DNA from: Anthopleura xanthogrammica
Lineage: Eukaryota; Cnidaria; Anthozoa; Actiniaria; Actiniidae
Direction: 5' to 3'
DNA: 64,000 bases
NCBI GenBank assembly: GCA_964019055.1
Contig: OZ025208.1
Location: 15,250,957 to 15,314,956, forward strand
Both the position numbers and the translations under genes were made by a program. Numbering within the stretch: the first letter of the stretch is position 1; each line of letters starts with the position of its first letter. The notes below the pieces were generated by a model. That model had not been told where the DNA came from, did not search any database, and saw only the letters and a list, made by a program, of their open reading frames with translations. This document shows positions 1-10,800 of the stretch, in pieces.

Positions 1-195
1 GATATTCCCTTTAATTTGATTAGCCCAGAGGTTGCTTCAGGGTTTGTTCTGTGAGTTAGCCATGCCCTGAATTTGATCAGGTCAGAGGTTGTTTCAGGGT
101 ACAATTTGTGAGTTAGCCATGCTCTGTCTTAGATCAGTTATAAGGTGCTTTCAGGGTTCAAATCTGTGAATAAGCCATGCCCTGAGTTTCTTTAT
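1..195. repeat. Short tandem repeat, about 58-bp unit, three copies
   Basis: Three diverged copies of a unit built around 'gttagccatgccctga' and 'gaggttgtttcagggt' follow one another. Related single copies occur near 25390, 27320 and (reversed) 35150, always beside SINE-like sequence, so this is probably an expanded SINE tail. No gene is seen between here and 1078. Confidence 0.6.
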
Positions 196-399
196 ACAAT
201 CATGTATTGTTATGATACTGTAGTCTTGTAACATACCTTTGGGTCTATTAATTCTTTTTTCAATCTACATTTCTCCACGTGATTAGTTAAGGATGAGCTT
301 GGCATGACATGTGAGCTATCAACAGGACAAACAGCTTTCTTTACATCCTTTTAAAATGAATACAGTTAAAGTTAAGAAAGCATGAGTGGTGTGTGCTGC

Positions 400-545
400 T
401 AGAGTGCAAACAATATATCTGTGAAACATTAGTTATACTAAATAGTGCAATTTTGTGAAAATTCTATTGTTTTCTATTGTTTAATTAGCACTATTTTGTA
501 CTATTTAGTAATTTGTAATTCACGGATATTTTGTTTGCCCTCTAA
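400..545. mobile_element. MITE-like foldback element, family shared with 46622-46785
   Basis: The ends are inverted copies (tagagtgcaaacaatatatc on the left, its diverged complement before 'ctaatg' on the right). The interior holds 'ttctattgtttaatTagcac', also found in the copy at 46622-46785. It is too short to encode a transposase, so it is non-autonomous. Confidence 0.6.
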
Positions 546-600
546 TGCACCATCCCTAACTGCTGTGGCCTAAAGAGGGTAAGGGGAGGACTCAGAATGG

Positions 601-716
601 AAAAGGACAGGGATGCTCATTGTACCCTTTATGGTTCCAGATCTGTGATTTGGTACATCTCAAGGTACCTTTTAGGGGCCATTTTCAAAATTTTCAATGA
701 GCATCCCTGCCCTTTT
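601..716. repeat. Foldback repeat, about 22-bp arms
   Basis: The arm aaaaggacagggatgctcat at 601-620 is matched by its near-exact complement at 694-716. The open frames overlapping this stretch on both strands lack homology or splice support and I do not treat them as genes. Confidence 0.55.
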
Positions 717-1077
717 ATATATGAGTCCCCCTGGGTGCTTTGGTCATAGGTTTGATCCCTGGACTTGACATTATATGACCTTGTTGGTTTTCTCTTCAGG
801 ATGCTTAATGGAGGATTTTTCTCCAGGTTCTCTGCTTTTAGGTGAAAAAATAACAACAACAACAAAGACTTTGAAGAGACCTTATGGCATTCAGGATCCC
901 TACTCACAGTACTTCTTTCTGACATCCCCACCCTCCAAAAAACACTCTTTGACTACCATTTAGTCAATATTTCCCCCCAAATTTGCACAGGCTCCTTCAA
1001 AGCTTCACGTCTTATAAGGTAGAAGGTATTTAGTTCACTGTAAGCTATTATCATTGAATCATTAAAAAATAACATAC

Positions 1078-1188
1078 TTTCTCTAGCCCTTCTTTATCCC
1101 ATCCTGCCTTTTCTAAAATCTGGTAAAGATCTTCTCTTGATTTATCTAAAAACGTTGAAATTTCATTGATTATTTGTACTCTTTCCAT
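1078..1188 (-). CDS. Candidate first coding exon of an unidentified minus-strand gene
   Basis: On the minus strand an ATG (complement of 1186-1188) opens a 37-codon frame that ends at a strong donor, AAA|gtatgt. The peptide starts MERVQIINEIS and continues with a charged helical stretch ending in AGWDKEGLEK. The frame is also open upstream of the ATG for about 23 codons, so this could instead be an internal exon. No later exon is visible in the 1077 bases to the window edge. It lies head to head with the plus-strand exon at 1354, 165 bp away. I do not recognise the protein. Confidence 0.35.
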
Positions 1189-1353
1189 CTTGTTTCGTCC
1201 ACCATGTTGATCCTCAGCATCCTGGCCTACCACAGCAACCCCAACACTCCTTTAGCGTGACATTCCAAGTGCCAATCAGCGCAAAGCATGATGTAGTGTC
1301 ACGCAAGAGTGTTACAAGGTCTTCAAGGTCATCATTTAGGTTATAAAAAGCAA

Positions 1354-1446
1354 ATGACAGTTAAAATCACGAGACTAGACGAGTTGAACAGTCTGCTAGA
1401 CATTTCCGCGGAAGTGCCCAAAGAGCTTAAACAAATACTTGAAGTT
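1354..1446 (+). CDS. Candidate first coding exon of an unidentified plus-strand gene, or upstream ORF of gene A
   Basis: An ATG at 1354 opens 31 codons (MTVKITRLDELNSLLDIS..) ending in phase 0 at a consensus donor, GTT|gtgagt. The peptide is leucine- and acid-rich and probably helical. Spliced to the acceptor before gene A's ATG (after 3806) it would run into a stop (frame H-I-F-D-S-L-Q.. stop after 16 codons). It therefore does not extend gene A in frame, but could be a 5' leader exon carrying an upstream ORF. 'ttataaaaag' lies at 1341. Function unknown. Confidence 0.35.
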
Positions 1447-1671
1447 GTGAGTATATTTTCTTCAATTCTTTATTTAATATCCCGATAATTCCGTGTTTCT
1501 TCAAGAATAATTTACTATTAGCTTTAGTATCTCGTAAGTTATTCTAAGGCTTTTTAAAAATTGTTCGAAAGAGCAACCTAGTTTGACGTACTGGGAGCGA
1601 AAGCCGGAAGGATAGCCTTTGCTCGCATGGAAGACCTGACCTCATGATCATATGTTGGTTTACTTATTGTC

Positions 1672-1712
1672 TAGCTATCTAGCCTGAGTATCATACTCAG
1701 GCTAGATAGCTA
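1672..1712. repeat. Near-perfect palindrome
   Basis: tagctatctagcctgagtat is followed at once by its complement, giving a roughly 41-bp cruciform-capable sequence with almost no loop. No surrounding element could be recognised. Apart from the repeats listed, 1447-3826 shows nothing gene-like. Confidence 0.7.
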
Positions 1713-2700
1713 TAATCAAGTCATGGACGTCAATCAAATGGTTAGAGAAATGAGAGCCTGAAATGACTTAGCATGACTGATGTAGTTGATAGTAGTTTTG
1801 AACCTTCTTTCCTATCATGCATGAGGCTCTAAACTGCAGGCTCTAACTGAGCGCTTCCTTACTTAATAGCAATGGCTCCCAATGAGTGAACTTTCTTCTA
1901 GTAAACAGCTACTTATATATTATGTCCATGAAGCCCTCTGTAAAGGGGACTCAGATATGTCTTTTCCCGGTAATGTTGACTAAAACCGTAATCTGTAAAG
2001 GCGTATTTTCGATCCCTATAGTTAATTCAATTAACTCTTGAAAATGTCCCTTAACATCATTTTTTCCAGTTCTCACTTATCCTCACTTATCTCCCAAAAC
2101 TACTGATTTTAACTGTTGTCCCTTATTTATAAGATTCCCATCAATTTTAAGGCCTACTTTACGGACTCATTCAAAAACTGTTACAATAGTTATTATACAG
2201 AGGTCATGCAGTGGTTTTGTGAAGCGTGAATGTTTCTGTTTAATTTGTCTAAAACAAAAACGACTTCTTTAGTTAGAGCAGTGCTTTTGGCTAGATCGAA
2301 CATCAAAAAGGAAATTATTCGTCTTAACGAAATTTTTTGGATGAAATTGCTTCAAGAAAAATTGCTCGTCATTCGTGAACTCCTTTAGAAAATAATCCAT
2401 TATTTCCAAATTTACATTCGATTCGTTTTACTCAATCAATTAGAAGTTTCACATGATTGATTAACATAATGTTTACCATTTAGCCAATGCGTTTATAATT
2501 AAATATCGTGCTTCTGCGTTTTTGTAATATCAAATGTGACAAATTCTAAACTAATGAAAATCTATTTATTTTTCGAAAAAATACATTTAAATCATTTTAG
2601 AGTATAAATAACATTTTCATTTACTGCACGCAATATAACCGTGAAAAGTGTATTCGTATATTTTTTAAGCATAGAAAGCAAACGTGTTTTGATAAAATAA

Positions 2701-3155
2701 AGGATATTACATGGGCGCGCGGAGATACGAATTTTATCTTCGAGTGTTGATGTCATCTCTCACGAGTGAGCGCAGCGAACGAGTGAGAGATAATATCAGC
2801 ACGAGAAGATAAAATTCGTATATCCAAGCGGCCATGTAATGTTCTGTTTATTATATGAAATCTTCAATGAAAAATAATGGAGAATTTGAGAAGCTGAGCA
2901 AAAAGTCGAAATTTGACACCACCAGTGTTGATGTAAATCGTATCCCCACTGGCCACTGGTGGGAGTGGGGATATCAATTTTATCATTTTGATGTCACTCA
3001 ATATCACACTCGATCACACTCTATTTCATACTGAATAAAATACAGGATATTACATGGGCGCGCGGAGATACGAATTTTATTTTTGAGTGTTGAAAAGATC
3101 TCTCACGTAACGAGTTAGATATTTTCAACACGAGAAGATAAAATTCGTATCTCTG
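2701..3155. repeat. Two copies of a palindromic element
   Basis: Copy 1 (2701-2842) runs from 'aggatattacatgggcgcgc' to its complement '..ggccatgtaatgt', with inner arms 'gagatacgaattttatctt' and 'aagataaaattcgtat'. Copy 2 (3044-3155) repeats the same palindrome with a shortened right side. The pattern is that of a foldback or MITE family. Confidence 0.65.
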
Positions 3156-3292
3156 TTTATTATATAATTATCAATGAAAAAGAAAACAAAGCTTTTTCGA
3201 ACTTTTTTCTGCTATAAGAAGTATGTTACCATAGTGATGGTAACTTTTTGAAATAAATAAATATAGGTATTTCATTGATAATCATACAATAA

Positions 3293-3650
3293 AAGACCAT
3301 TTTAATACCATCTAGAAAGTAATATGTTATCCACAAATTGATACTTAATTTCGGCGTACTGGAGGGTAATGGGTATTAAAGTGGTATTCAATTTGTCCAT
3401 CGTGCTTCTATGGAAGTTCCAAGCTGCATGAAAAATGGTGATTTTCTGGTTATAGAAATATAGAAAGCAAAAGTGTCTTGATAAAAGACCATTTTAATAC
3501 TATCTAGAACGGTAATATATCATATATATCCACAAATTGATACTTAATTTCGGCGGACTTCAGCGTAATGGGTTAGTGGTATTCCATTTGTCCATTGTGC
3601 TTTCTATGGAGTTTCCAAGCTGCATGAAAAATGGTGATTTTCTGGTTAAG
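3293..3650. repeat. Tandem duplication, about 192-bp period
   Basis: The stretch beginning 'agaccattttaatac.atctaga' at 3293 recurs at 3485. Both copies contain 'ccacaaattgatacttaatt' and end with 'tgaaaaatggtgattttctg'. It lies just upstream of gene A. Confidence 0.65.
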
Positions 3651-3796
3651 TAGTATAAAATATATGGAACTACCGTACTTACTATATGTTTGGTTTTCGC
3701 GGATAAAGTGCCGGCAATCTAATATGCAAAAGGGAAAACCAAAAACAAGATGAAAACTGAATTTTTAATTTGATAAAAAGTCATCTTTTGTCAAAT

Positions 3797-3826
3797 ATTT
3801 TTGCAGCATATATTTGATAGCTTACA
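3797..3826 (+). promoter_or_regulatory. Conserved splice acceptor just upstream of gene A start codon
   Basis: 'atatttttgcag' ends at 3806, 20 bases before the ATG. The same arrangement precedes gene B's ATG (acceptor ending 49716), with the neighbouring 'tcatcttttgtc' also conserved. This implies at least one non-coding 5' exon upstream in both genes, so the promoter is not next to the ATG. Confidence 0.55.
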
Positions 3827-4838
3827 ATGGATAAAGACGTCGAGATGGATGACTTGAACAAAGACGACTCGAGTAAAACACTTCTAGACCCTCCCGAGGT
3901 GACTGTAGTTCAACCCGATAAAGAAAGACAACGACGAGGTTCCGATTCTCCCAAAGAGGTGAGAATTGTGGACCAGTTATTTCATCGTGTTACCTCAGGA
4001 TTTTGTAATGATTTACACATCATTTTATTTTCGATACTATCAGGGGAGAATTAATTTTCCCCTGATAATATATCTTAGTCGTTCCATTGTTCGTATCGTG
4101 CTTAAACTGTTTCCCACAGTTCAATGAATGAAAATCATCGACAATCAACTAAAAATTAAAATACTACCACAAGTGGGGAGTGTGTTTTTGAGATACCATT
4201 TTCATTATATCGTGCAGCAGAACGGTTTGCAATTGCCATTTGGGGGACGGATTTAACAATGGTTCATCGCAGAGTGGAACAGACTATTTCCATGTATATA
4301 TGCTAAACATATTGTTTATAGAGGCTTTGCACCATCACCAGCATCGTGATGGCAGCCATGACAGAAGGCAGGAACAATTGAATCTGGTCTAATCTGATTT
4401 ACATGAGAAAGAATTCATTTTCCCAGGAGAAAAAGACTCCTGCCTGTCATGGCTGCCATCACATGATGGTGAAAAGCCTCACTACGGACATGCACCCAGT
4501 ATCGAGCATTTCAACAGGTCTTTGATGGGTGATGAGGAAGGGGCATTTTTCATTTTTCGTTTTACTATAAAGATACTTGAATAGATATAGAACTTTAATG
4601 CTTTTTCTTGTAACTCGCCATAGTGTAACCGATTCCCGTCTATCCAACTGAATGCCTTGCTCAGTCTCTCAGCGGTAATACTCGGCAGTTCCCACTTTCC
4701 CACAGTTCACTTTTGTCAATGGCGCAAATGAAAATTGGCACTTTCTACCCAGTATGTTATGATTATGATAAGCTTTTCTGGATTTTTCAGCAGAAAAATG
4801 AAAGACAAAAAGTTCCTCTGGACGAAGAACTGATAAGT
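3827..4838 (+). CDS. Gene A exons 1-2 (N-terminal acidic region)
   Basis: Exon 1 (3827-3958, 44 codons) starts [14 protein letters not shown] and contains [11 protein letters not shown], almost identical to gene B's first exon, which supports this ATG. Exon 2 (4791-4838) encodes [16 protein letters not shown] between ttttcag and gtgagt. Both are phase 0 and hydrophilic, probably disordered and cytoplasmic. Exon 2 is followed directly by a GTT microsatellite. The intron between them (3959-4790) shows nothing else convincing. Confidence 0.75.
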
Positions 4839-7800
4839 GTGAGTTTCTTGTTGTTGTTGTTAATGCTGTTGTTGTTGTTGTTGTTAATGTTGTTGTTGTT
4901 GTTGTTGTTGTTGTTGTAATCCATGCATGATATCTGTGCAAGATCTCTGAGTTTTTATTTAAGTAAAAAAAACTGCGAAGCAGCCTTGCGAGACCACGAA
5001 ATCTAGTATAAATTAGGTAGATAGTGTGCTCGAGAACCCCGACGAGACGAGATATTTCTTAGATGGCTAGATTTAGAGCGGAATTTTAGAGGATTATAAC
5101 GCAGATTGAAGAAAACTTAACACATTTTAATCGCCATGTGGAATCATAACAACTGCGGGGGGTCCCCGTCACCACAGGTAACCCGAAAAACATAAAAGCA
5201 ACAAATTCATATAAACGTCTATAGTTCAACAATGTTCCTTGCTGTCCCGTCGTGGACATTCCCGCCCCTGTGCGAGAAGCACATCAATGAGTTTGTAGCA
5301 AACACAGCTTCACGGCGGGACGCTTGTACTGTCCATACTTTGTCTTTACTTCAGCACTTCGCACTTGGCCATCCTCGCTTGGGAATGTCTTGATCACTCT
5401 TCCTATCCTCCACTGGCCTCGGGGTAGATTCTCGTCAACAACAAGCACGACATCATCAGCTTTCAGTTGTCGAGCTGCAGGGGCGTGCCACTTTCGGCGC
5501 TCGGTTAGATTGGGAACGTACTCGCGTAGCCACCGTTTCCAGTAATGGTCTGTTAAAACTTGCGCTTGCCTCCATCGCTTCCTAGCGTACAAATCTCTGT
5601 CATCGAACGTCCCAGGGGGCAGATTTGGGCTATTTCTACCAAGGAGAAAATGGTTGGGAGTGATTGGTTCTAGGTCTTGAGGGTCGACGCTAACATGGGT
5701 AAGTGGTCTGCTGTTCAAAAGACTTTCCACTTCAACCATCAAGGTGTGGAGTACCTCGTCGTTCACCACTTGTCCGTTCAATGTTACCTTGAGGGCTTTC
5801 TTGGCAGATTGGACAAGTCTTTCCCAAACGCCTCCGAAGTGTGGAGCTGCTGGTGGATTGAAGTGCCAATGGATTTGTTCTTGTGTCAGGACGTCAGAAA
5901 TCCTTTCTTGGTTCAAGTCTTCAAGGCACTCTTTCAGTTCTCTTTCGGCCCCAACGAAGTTAGACCCGTTGTCACTGTAGATGTGTCTAGGTTTCCCACG
6001 TCTGGCGATCAGTCTTCTGAGCGCCATGATAAAACTGTCAGTGTCTAAGTTGTGCGCAATTTCAAGATGCACACTTCTCGTTACCATACATGTGAAGAGA
6101 CAACCGTATCTCTTTACTGTCGATCGTCCTTGTTTCACAAGCATTGGACCAAAATAATCAACGCCTGTGTTGTAAAAGGGTGGAGAGAATGGTTGTAATC
6201 GGCTGGGTGGAAGATTAGCCATCATTGGTGGACTTGGCTGTGAGCTGTTTCTTTTACATGTTGGACAGGTCTGTATAATCTTCTTCACCGTCGCTCTTAC
6301 TTGGGGTATCCAGTACCTTTGGCGTAGCTCTGAGATCACCATCTCCACTCCCGAGTGATTCAACCTCTTGTGTAGATCTGAAATAATGAGTTTCACTATC
6401 CTATGAAACTTGGGCAGTATTATAGGATGCTTGGCTTCATACGGTATAGGGGCATGTTTAATTCTACCACCTACACGCACAGTTCCTTCTTTATCTAAAA
6501 CTGGATTCAGGGACTTTATCGGACTACTGTGACTAATCTCTTGTCCTCTCTGCAGACTTGATATCTCACTTGAGTAGGCTTGATTCTGCACTCTTTTCGT
6601 CCAGAGAGATTCTGCTTTCTCTATTTCGTCTGGAGTCAGTGGACCTGTCTTTCTTTCAGTGGTCTTTGAAGCTCGACAGTTGTTAGCAAATCTAAGGAGG
6701 TATGCCGTTATTCTCATCAGCTTGTGGTTGGAGGAAAAACTTTCTGGATTCAAGAATTCCTCGTCACTTGAGAAGGTGAAAGCGCACCATAGATCAGGTT
6801 TTACTTCTTGGTCCTTGTCTTCTGGTGCAGCGATTTCTTTCTGTTCAGGCCAGTAGTCTTCATCTTGTGTAAGAAATTGTGGTCCGTTGATCCATCTGCT
6901 GTTATCGTCTAGAAGTTCCTCGACTCTCAATCCTCGTGAGCAGTCATCAGCTGGATTCAATTTTCCAGGGATGTGTTTCCAGTTATTGGGGTTTGATGCT
7001 TCTCTGATTTCAGCAATTCGGTTAGAAACAAATGTGTGAAATCTTGCTTTCGTGTTGTTTATGTACTGTAGCACTGTTGCTGAATCAGTCCAGTATGTTA
7101 TTTGATCTTTGGAGAGTTTGAGTTCCTTAGATAACATCTGCCCGATCCTGACGGCTAGGACTGCTGCTTGCAACTCCAATCTTGGAATTGTTAGTGGCTT
7201 GACCGGGGCTAGTCGAGTCTTGCTGAACACAAAGGAACAGCTATAGGTGTGATCAGTGTACTCGTGACGGAGGTACGCCACAGCTCCAAATGCATCTTCA
7301 GAAGCATCAGCACATATGTGTAGCTGGACATCTGCAACTTCTTTCTTGACATCTGCATAACATCTTGGAATATTGAAGTCAGCAAGTTTTGATAGATCCT
7401 CGTTCCACGATTCCCACGCTTGAAGAATGGGACCAGAGATCGGCTGATCCCAGGAGTAACCTTGCCTCCACAGCTGCTGCATGATGATCTTTGCTCTCAG
7501 GATGAATGGAGCTGCAAATCCAATGGGGTCGAACACCGTACTAATTTGTCTGAGGATGTTTCGCTTGGTTGGTGGAAGGCTTTTCTGAGATACCTTTACT
7601 TCTAAGGTATCTTTCTCTGTGTTCCATAGGACCCCTAGGGCTCTTTCAACTGGTAGGTTGTCCAAATCCAGACTGGAAATGGACCCTGCAATGTCATGTA
7701 AAGGTAAGTTGGCCAAGACCTTTCTACTGTTACTTAGGAACTTTGTGAGCCTGAACCCGTGATTGGCGAGAAGCTCTATCAGTTGTTGTGTCAGGTGAGT

Positions 7801-10800
7801 TGCTTCATCTTCAGTCTTGACTGACTTCAAGACATCATCCATGTAAAATTCGTTAAGAACAGTGTTCACAGTAGAGGCATCATAGCTTTCTCGACTATCT
7901 GTAGCTGCTGCTTTGAGACAGTAATTGGCACAGCAAGGGCTGCACTTTGCACCGAATATCAGTGCCAGCATTTGGTAAGCATCAGGAGGTCTGTCTCTGT
8001 CCTCACCTCTCCACAGGAATCGGAGTGAGGGTTGATCTCTTTCTATGACACACACTTGAAAAAACATGCTCTCGATGTCGGCTGTAAAGGCGTACGCGTG
8101 TAGCCTGAATCTCATGATGACACCGACCAGACTGTTGAGTAGGTCAGGTCCCGACACCAATTCTGTATTTAGGGAAATGCCTTTGTGTTCCGCGGCGGCA
8201 TCAAACACCACACGAATCTTGCCCGGCTTGTTGACATTGGTTACAGCATGGTGAGGTAAATACCAAGTATTTTCCGGTTGAACGTTGGCTTCGTCTTCTG
8301 TAAGTTTTCTAGCGTACCCCTTTTCAATATAACTGTTCATAGTCTTGTAGTACAGCGCTGCTTTATTCGGATCTTTGTCTAGACTTCGTTCGAGCTGCGC
8401 AAGTCTCCTCTCCGCAACCTCTAAGTTATTCGGGAGCTTCAGCGACTCCGTTTTCCATAACAAGCCTGTTTCATAATGTCCTAAGTCCTTTCGGAACTTA
8501 GTGTTCTCTTGTAAATGCTGCAGCGCTCTCTCATCTTCCTGAGATCGGAGCTCTTGACGGTCGAACTTGGTGCCGAAGGATTCTGTCTTCCACCAGTCCT
8601 CGAGTTGACGGTTCAGCTGCTGCTCATCGATAGTAACACCCACATGGCCAACGTGGATTGGCTTGTCGCTATTCTCAAACGCAGTTCCATGATCAGCACC
8701 AGCCACAGCCCAACCGAAATCTGTTCGAACTGCATAGGGCTGTCCTTTAGGTCCTCTTCGGTACTCGTGTTGCAGCATGGCTTCAGGGACGTCTACTCCG
8801 ATCAGGAGACCAACTTGGTTTGTCGACACTTCTGGAAGATCGAGGTCACGTAGATGAGACCATTTTTGTTTGTCTCTCTCTTTCACAAGTTGACGTGGTG
8901 GTATGTTCAGCCTTGGGACCGTCCAAGCACGTGCAATATTAACTGTCTTGTTCAATGCCCCAGTTCCTATTGGAATGACTTTCAAGCTCAGTAGTTGGGA
9001 GATCCTCTGGACGCCTTCACTTTCCACGTTTCCTAGAGTGAGCCGATGTTCTGGACCCTCAAGTCTAAGGGTGTCAGCTATGTCTTGACGAAGCAAAGAG
9101 TCGGAGCTTCCGGCATCCAATATTGCATAAGTGTCTACGGGTCCCGCCCCTCTGACTCCTTCAATTCTCACCGGGACTATCTGGAAATAGACTGTTTTGT
9201 TGGACAATGCGGATGAAGTCACACGTGTATTTGCCGCACCAGAATGTACATCCGTATTGGCAGGTGCCCTTGGCGGCTGCTGCTTACTTGAAGCACTAGG
9301 AGTGTTGTCTTGCTGAGTTGGGACTGAGTTTGTAGACGTACTTGAGTCTGTTTTCTTGGATTCGTGTAGCAGACTGTGATGGAGTCCGTTGCAATTTTCT
9401 ACCTTGCAACGATTTTTGGAATTACAGTCCTTTGCTTTGTGACCAGTCCTTAGGCAATTGAAGCAAAGAGTTCCTTTGTTCACAACTTCTCGACGTGAAG
9501 ACACAGATCTTTTAAGGAAATCACCACAGCGGTATAATGAATGAGGCTGTCCGCAACACAAACACGAGCGAGGTGGTTTGTCCTTGGGTTTTGCCTCAGA
9601 ATTATGATTAAGATTTGTAGCGAGTGTGCTAGCTCTGACACCGTGATCTTTCTTTGAGGCTTGAAGCTTAAGGTTGCTGGTGTTCTTCATTGTTGGCTCT
9701 CTTTGGACCAGTTGCTGTCTGCATCGCACCTGTTCTGACAACCATCGATCAAGATCGAAAAGGTTCGGTCTTCCAAGCAGTTCATGTCTTTGTACCTCCA
9801 TCGCCCACTTGGTGGCGAGGGCGTCTGGTAACTTCTCAACGACCATGGCAACGTTGGTTTCACTCAGTAGGTCTGCAATAAACCGTTGTCGATGCAATAT
9901 CACTACTGCAGATCGTAGAGTCTGGTAAAGCTTGACTATTCCTTGATGGTCACTGACACGGGGGGACGGAGCTTCCTTCAGTTGGGAAATAGCTGCTCGC
10001 ACAATCTTGCCTGCATCAGCAAATCTGCTCTTCAGAATTCTCAGGGCTACTGCATAATTCATTCCGTCCTCACCGAGATACTGTATCTCAGTCTTCGCTG
10101 CTGAAGTCACAAGAGACTGTAAGTAGGCCATCCGCTGATGATCATTGAGAAATGGTTGGTCATGAACTACACTCTTGAATCTGCTGATCCAGTCAGGCCA
10201 CGCCATGGCTGATCCATCAAACCTATGGAGCTCGAACTTTGGTAGGGATCGTTCAAACGCAGATGCTCCGTAAGCAACACGGTGGTGCAATCCTGGGTCT
10301 TGGTAAGGGCTAGACTCGTCTAGCTCGTCAATCCACTGGTCCTGGGGAGGACCCATGAAGGTAGGGATTTGTCCCCACAGTTTCGGTAACTCTGGCATTA
10401 CCTTACTTGTATCATGTATAGATGAGAAAATCTGCTCTGGTTTGCTCCATTGACCTCTCCAAGGGGAGTTTGTCTGCATTGACGTTGGCATCAAACCTTG
10501 ATTGGGGATACTGGGGATCCGCTCTGCTGAATCTTCACCAAAGGCATTCGCATGAGCTGATGATGGCACAAATGGAGGTGTGGATAACAACATATGGTGC
10601 GAACTAGTCACCAGTGGGGTGCTAGAGTTCTGTGTGTAAACAATACCAGGCTTGGGTTGTTTTAAACCACCCTGTGTGGTCTCCCTGGACTGAACGTGAA
10701 CACTAGTTGTGTAGGTTTCCTTGACATGTTTATCCATTGTGTTGAGAGGGGTTTGACTTGACAGCAAACTTCCTTGTGAAGTTGATACTGGAGTCGGTGT

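Noticed and set aside
629..963. 100-codon minus-strand and 62-codon plus-strand frames
   Set aside because: They overlap a foldback repeat, resemble no family and lack splice or start context.
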